64,000 nucleotides of DNA from Osedax fenrisi (Eukaryota; Annelida; Polychaeta; Sabellida; Siboglinidae): contig OZ025239.1 of assembly GCA_964019155.1 (NCBI GenBank), positions 8,668,263 through 8,732,262 of the forward strand. Direction: 5' to 3'. A model generated the notes under the pieces. That model worked only from the letters and a program-made list of their open reading frames with translations, made no database searches and was not told where the DNA came from. The position numbers and the translations under genes are program-made. Below are positions 62,105 through 64,000 of this stretch, one piece after another; positions within the stretch are counted from its first letter, which is position 1; each line of letters opens with the position of its first letter.

Positions 62105-62350
62105 TACTGCTCAATTAAATCGGAGTATACGTTCCTCAAAACGTACTACTTACTGAATAACACGACTGGATAACTCTACTATAACATCACATCAATCATC
62201 TCGTATGTGGCTACCTTTCACCTCAGGTGTAAATTACGTATACTATCTATAATCCATAAACTAATATATTCTTTCACCCATAGGTATATCTCAGATCTAA
62301 TGCTCCTCTTCTTATCTCCCATCACTATAGTACAACTTCCCTACATTCTA
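62105..62350 (+). pseudogene. L2-like LINE C-terminal fragment
   Basis: The plus-strand peptide WLPF in one frame and FHLRCKLRILSIIHKLIYSF plus THRYISDLMLLF in another correspond to the LHWLPxxxRxxYRIxxLxxKxLHxxAPxYLSDLL block near the C-terminus of L2/CR1-like LINEs. It could be the same family as the relic at 26480-27790, which ends in similar words. Confidence 0.55.
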
Positions 62351-63018
62351 GAGCTTTTACAAAATTACGGTCAAACCCTATCGATTTGCCTTCATCCTAT
62401 ATCTTATATATATCTTATATATTATCTATATCCTATATTTGCCTTCATCCTATGGTATACCAATCGTTCTATTAGATACCACAAAATATTTATAAATCTT
62501 ACTTCTTCTTTTCTCTCTACCTCTAATCATTAAATCATCCAACTTATTATTGTTGTGTCGTGTTATCTACAACTTATTATTATCTAATTGTTTTCGTATT
62601 ATTATTATATTATATTTATTTTACCGCACGAGCGAAGGGGTCTCGTGAAGTAGTCTTTCAATATATAAATGCAGTTTTGTGTACATAACACTCCACTATA
62701 TCAATGCAGTCTGCAGTATATAACACTCCTCTATATCATTTATTATTTTTGTCCGTGTTATATTCAATGATTATTATTAATGAATATTTATCTTATTATT
62801 ATTATCTTATTATTATTATTTTCTTCCCGAATGATCGAATGGATCTACCTGACTCTAATTCTAGTGCTTAACCGAATATCATCATCATCATCATATAGTA
62901 GCGCGACAAGCACAATCACACGAACCTTTCAAACCCTAAGTGTAGCCTCAAGATAAACTCAGTAGTATTTAGTTATGCGCACCTCGATTAAGACATCGAT
63001 AAAATAAACAGAGCGATA
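62351..63018. other. Intergenic stretch, less AT-rich after 62620
   Basis: AATGCAGT...TATAACACTCC occurs twice (about 62669 and 62704), a short direct repeat. An (ATC)n run lies at 62878-62894. From 62820 the composition is less AT-rich up to the candidate exon; this may be a 5' UTR with a short upstream frame (MDLPDSNSSA, 62839). Confidence 0.45.
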
Positions 63019-63082
63019 ATGGAGACAGATTCGAGCACTTCAGAACTTCAAACGCACGGGAGGAGAGAAAGCTCAAAAAAAC
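63019..63082 (+). CDS. Candidate first coding exon of an unknown gene
   Basis: The ATG at 63019 (context CGATAATGG) opens a frame beginning METDSSTSEL and ending RRESSKK, a polar, probably disordered N-terminus. AAAAAAC|GTAAGA at 63082/63083 is a strong splice donor in phase 1; unspliced, the frame would end three codons later. Composition is less AT-rich than the flanks, and drops at the donor. No family was recognised, and the rest of the gene would lie beyond 64000 or undetected. Confidence 0.35.
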
Positions 63083-64000
63083 GTAAGAAATAATCCGTAT
63101 ATATATAATAGTATATATATAATTAATAGTGATATTTTTTATGGTAATATTAATAGTATATTTATAATTGTATTTGTATTATTATTTATAGTAATATTAA
63201 TAGGGTTATTTATAATAGTATTTATATTCGTATTTATAATATTATTTGTATTTATAAGTAAAGTATTATCAAAGACTGTTTATTTCGAATACTATTGGAA
63301 ACTTGTATGTTAAGGTCCTACAATGGTTAAGGTGACTCATTCAATCAGATTACATTATGGGTAGTGATTGCTAATTACAATTGAATAGAAATACTGTTTG
63401 TAATTGTCAATTAATCACTAGAAAATAAATCTGCCACTGATAATATATATTCGTGTATACATCGTAGAATATTGTAGAACATTATATATAACCTATATAA
63501 AAAGCAACAGTTATAACTTATAATAGTATAATTTAACAAGTATTTATATTATTATTACATTATTAGTAACACATTAAAATAGTGTTAATAAATAAATAAA
63601 TAAATAAATAAAACTAGTGTTAATATTGTTATAAGAAATTGCATCTATAGTTTTAGTAAGGACTTTAGTCTATAGACTACTATAGTACTAATAAAATACA
63701 GGAATTTGTAGTAATAATAGTAATGCATAGTAGTAATATTACAAAGAGTATTAATTGGAGCATTCAAAATAATATAACGTAGTAATATTAATAATATGTA
63801 GTGATAATGCTAATTATATGATATGATATGATATGATATTATATTATATCATATCATATGATATGTTGCCCTGATATGCTGATATAATGTATTGATATAT
63901 TAATATAATATATTATATTTAATATGTTGATATGATATTTTGTTATGATATGTTGATATTATATGGTAATAGTGTATGTTTATATAGAACATATATGATA
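63083..64000. other. AT-rich stretch with (GATAT)n and (AAAT)n
   Basis: If the exon at 63019 is real this is intron. (AAAT)n-type run at 63586-63612. (GATAT)n with an inverted (ATATC)n partner at 63819-63861 can form a hairpin. No gene was recognised. Confidence 0.5.

Overview
This window looks like a gene-poor, repeat-dense stretch of nuclear DNA from an animal, most likely an insect. By eye it is strongly AT-rich. It holds dozens of pure (TA)n tracts, relics of several non-LTR retrotransposon families, two hAT DNA transposons, small terminal-inverted-repeat elements and a tRNA-derived SINE. The insect assignment is an inference. It rests on arrays built from CCTAA/TTAGG-like pentamers (TTAGG is the usual insect telomere repeat) and on the mix of transposon families. 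Nothing bacterial, viral or organellar was recognised.

Layout. 1-3020: a hAT transposon read on the minus strand, with a long uninterrupted transposase frame that runs off the left edge; it appears inserted in an older RTE-type LINE (3021-4640). 4909-6425: a CR1/L2-like LINE relic. 7936-13844: a possible three-exon gene for a small secreted protein, whose first intron contains a 2.8-kb pentamer-based satellite (9378-12147). 13.9-20.5 kb: small MITE-like elements, a jockey-like relic and a 107-bp AT-only tandem repeat. 20545-23552: the best preserved LINE, with a reverse transcriptase frame of about 540 codons. 26.4-37 kb: L2-like and jockey/CR1-like fragments, two SINE copies, a TA-flanked element and a pogo-like MITE. 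38.2-38.6 kb: a candidate micropeptide gene. 39.9-40.6 kb: a tandem repeat carrying TTAGG-like motifs. 42.95-46.03 kb: a degenerate RTE element of the BovB type. 47.9-49.8 kb: another RTE fragment and a decayed hAT element. 49.8 and 54.3 kb: two near-perfect palindromes with no spacer. 54.4-55.9 kb: a second TA-flanked element containing a tRNA-like segment. 56.8-62.1 kb: head-to-tail copies of one RTE-like LINE separated by end-modules and (TA)n. 62.1-64 kb: an L2-like relic and a possible first coding exon.

How it fits together. Most open frames are decayed transposon proteins or translations of (TA)n. The hAT transposase at the left edge is the only long frame without any break. The three candidate host features (secreted protein, micropeptide, first exon at 63 kb) rest on local GC enrichment, open frames and plausible splice sites; transcript data are needed to accept them. 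The strongest structural signals are the pentamer satellite, the head-to-tail LINE array, and the two long palindromes.
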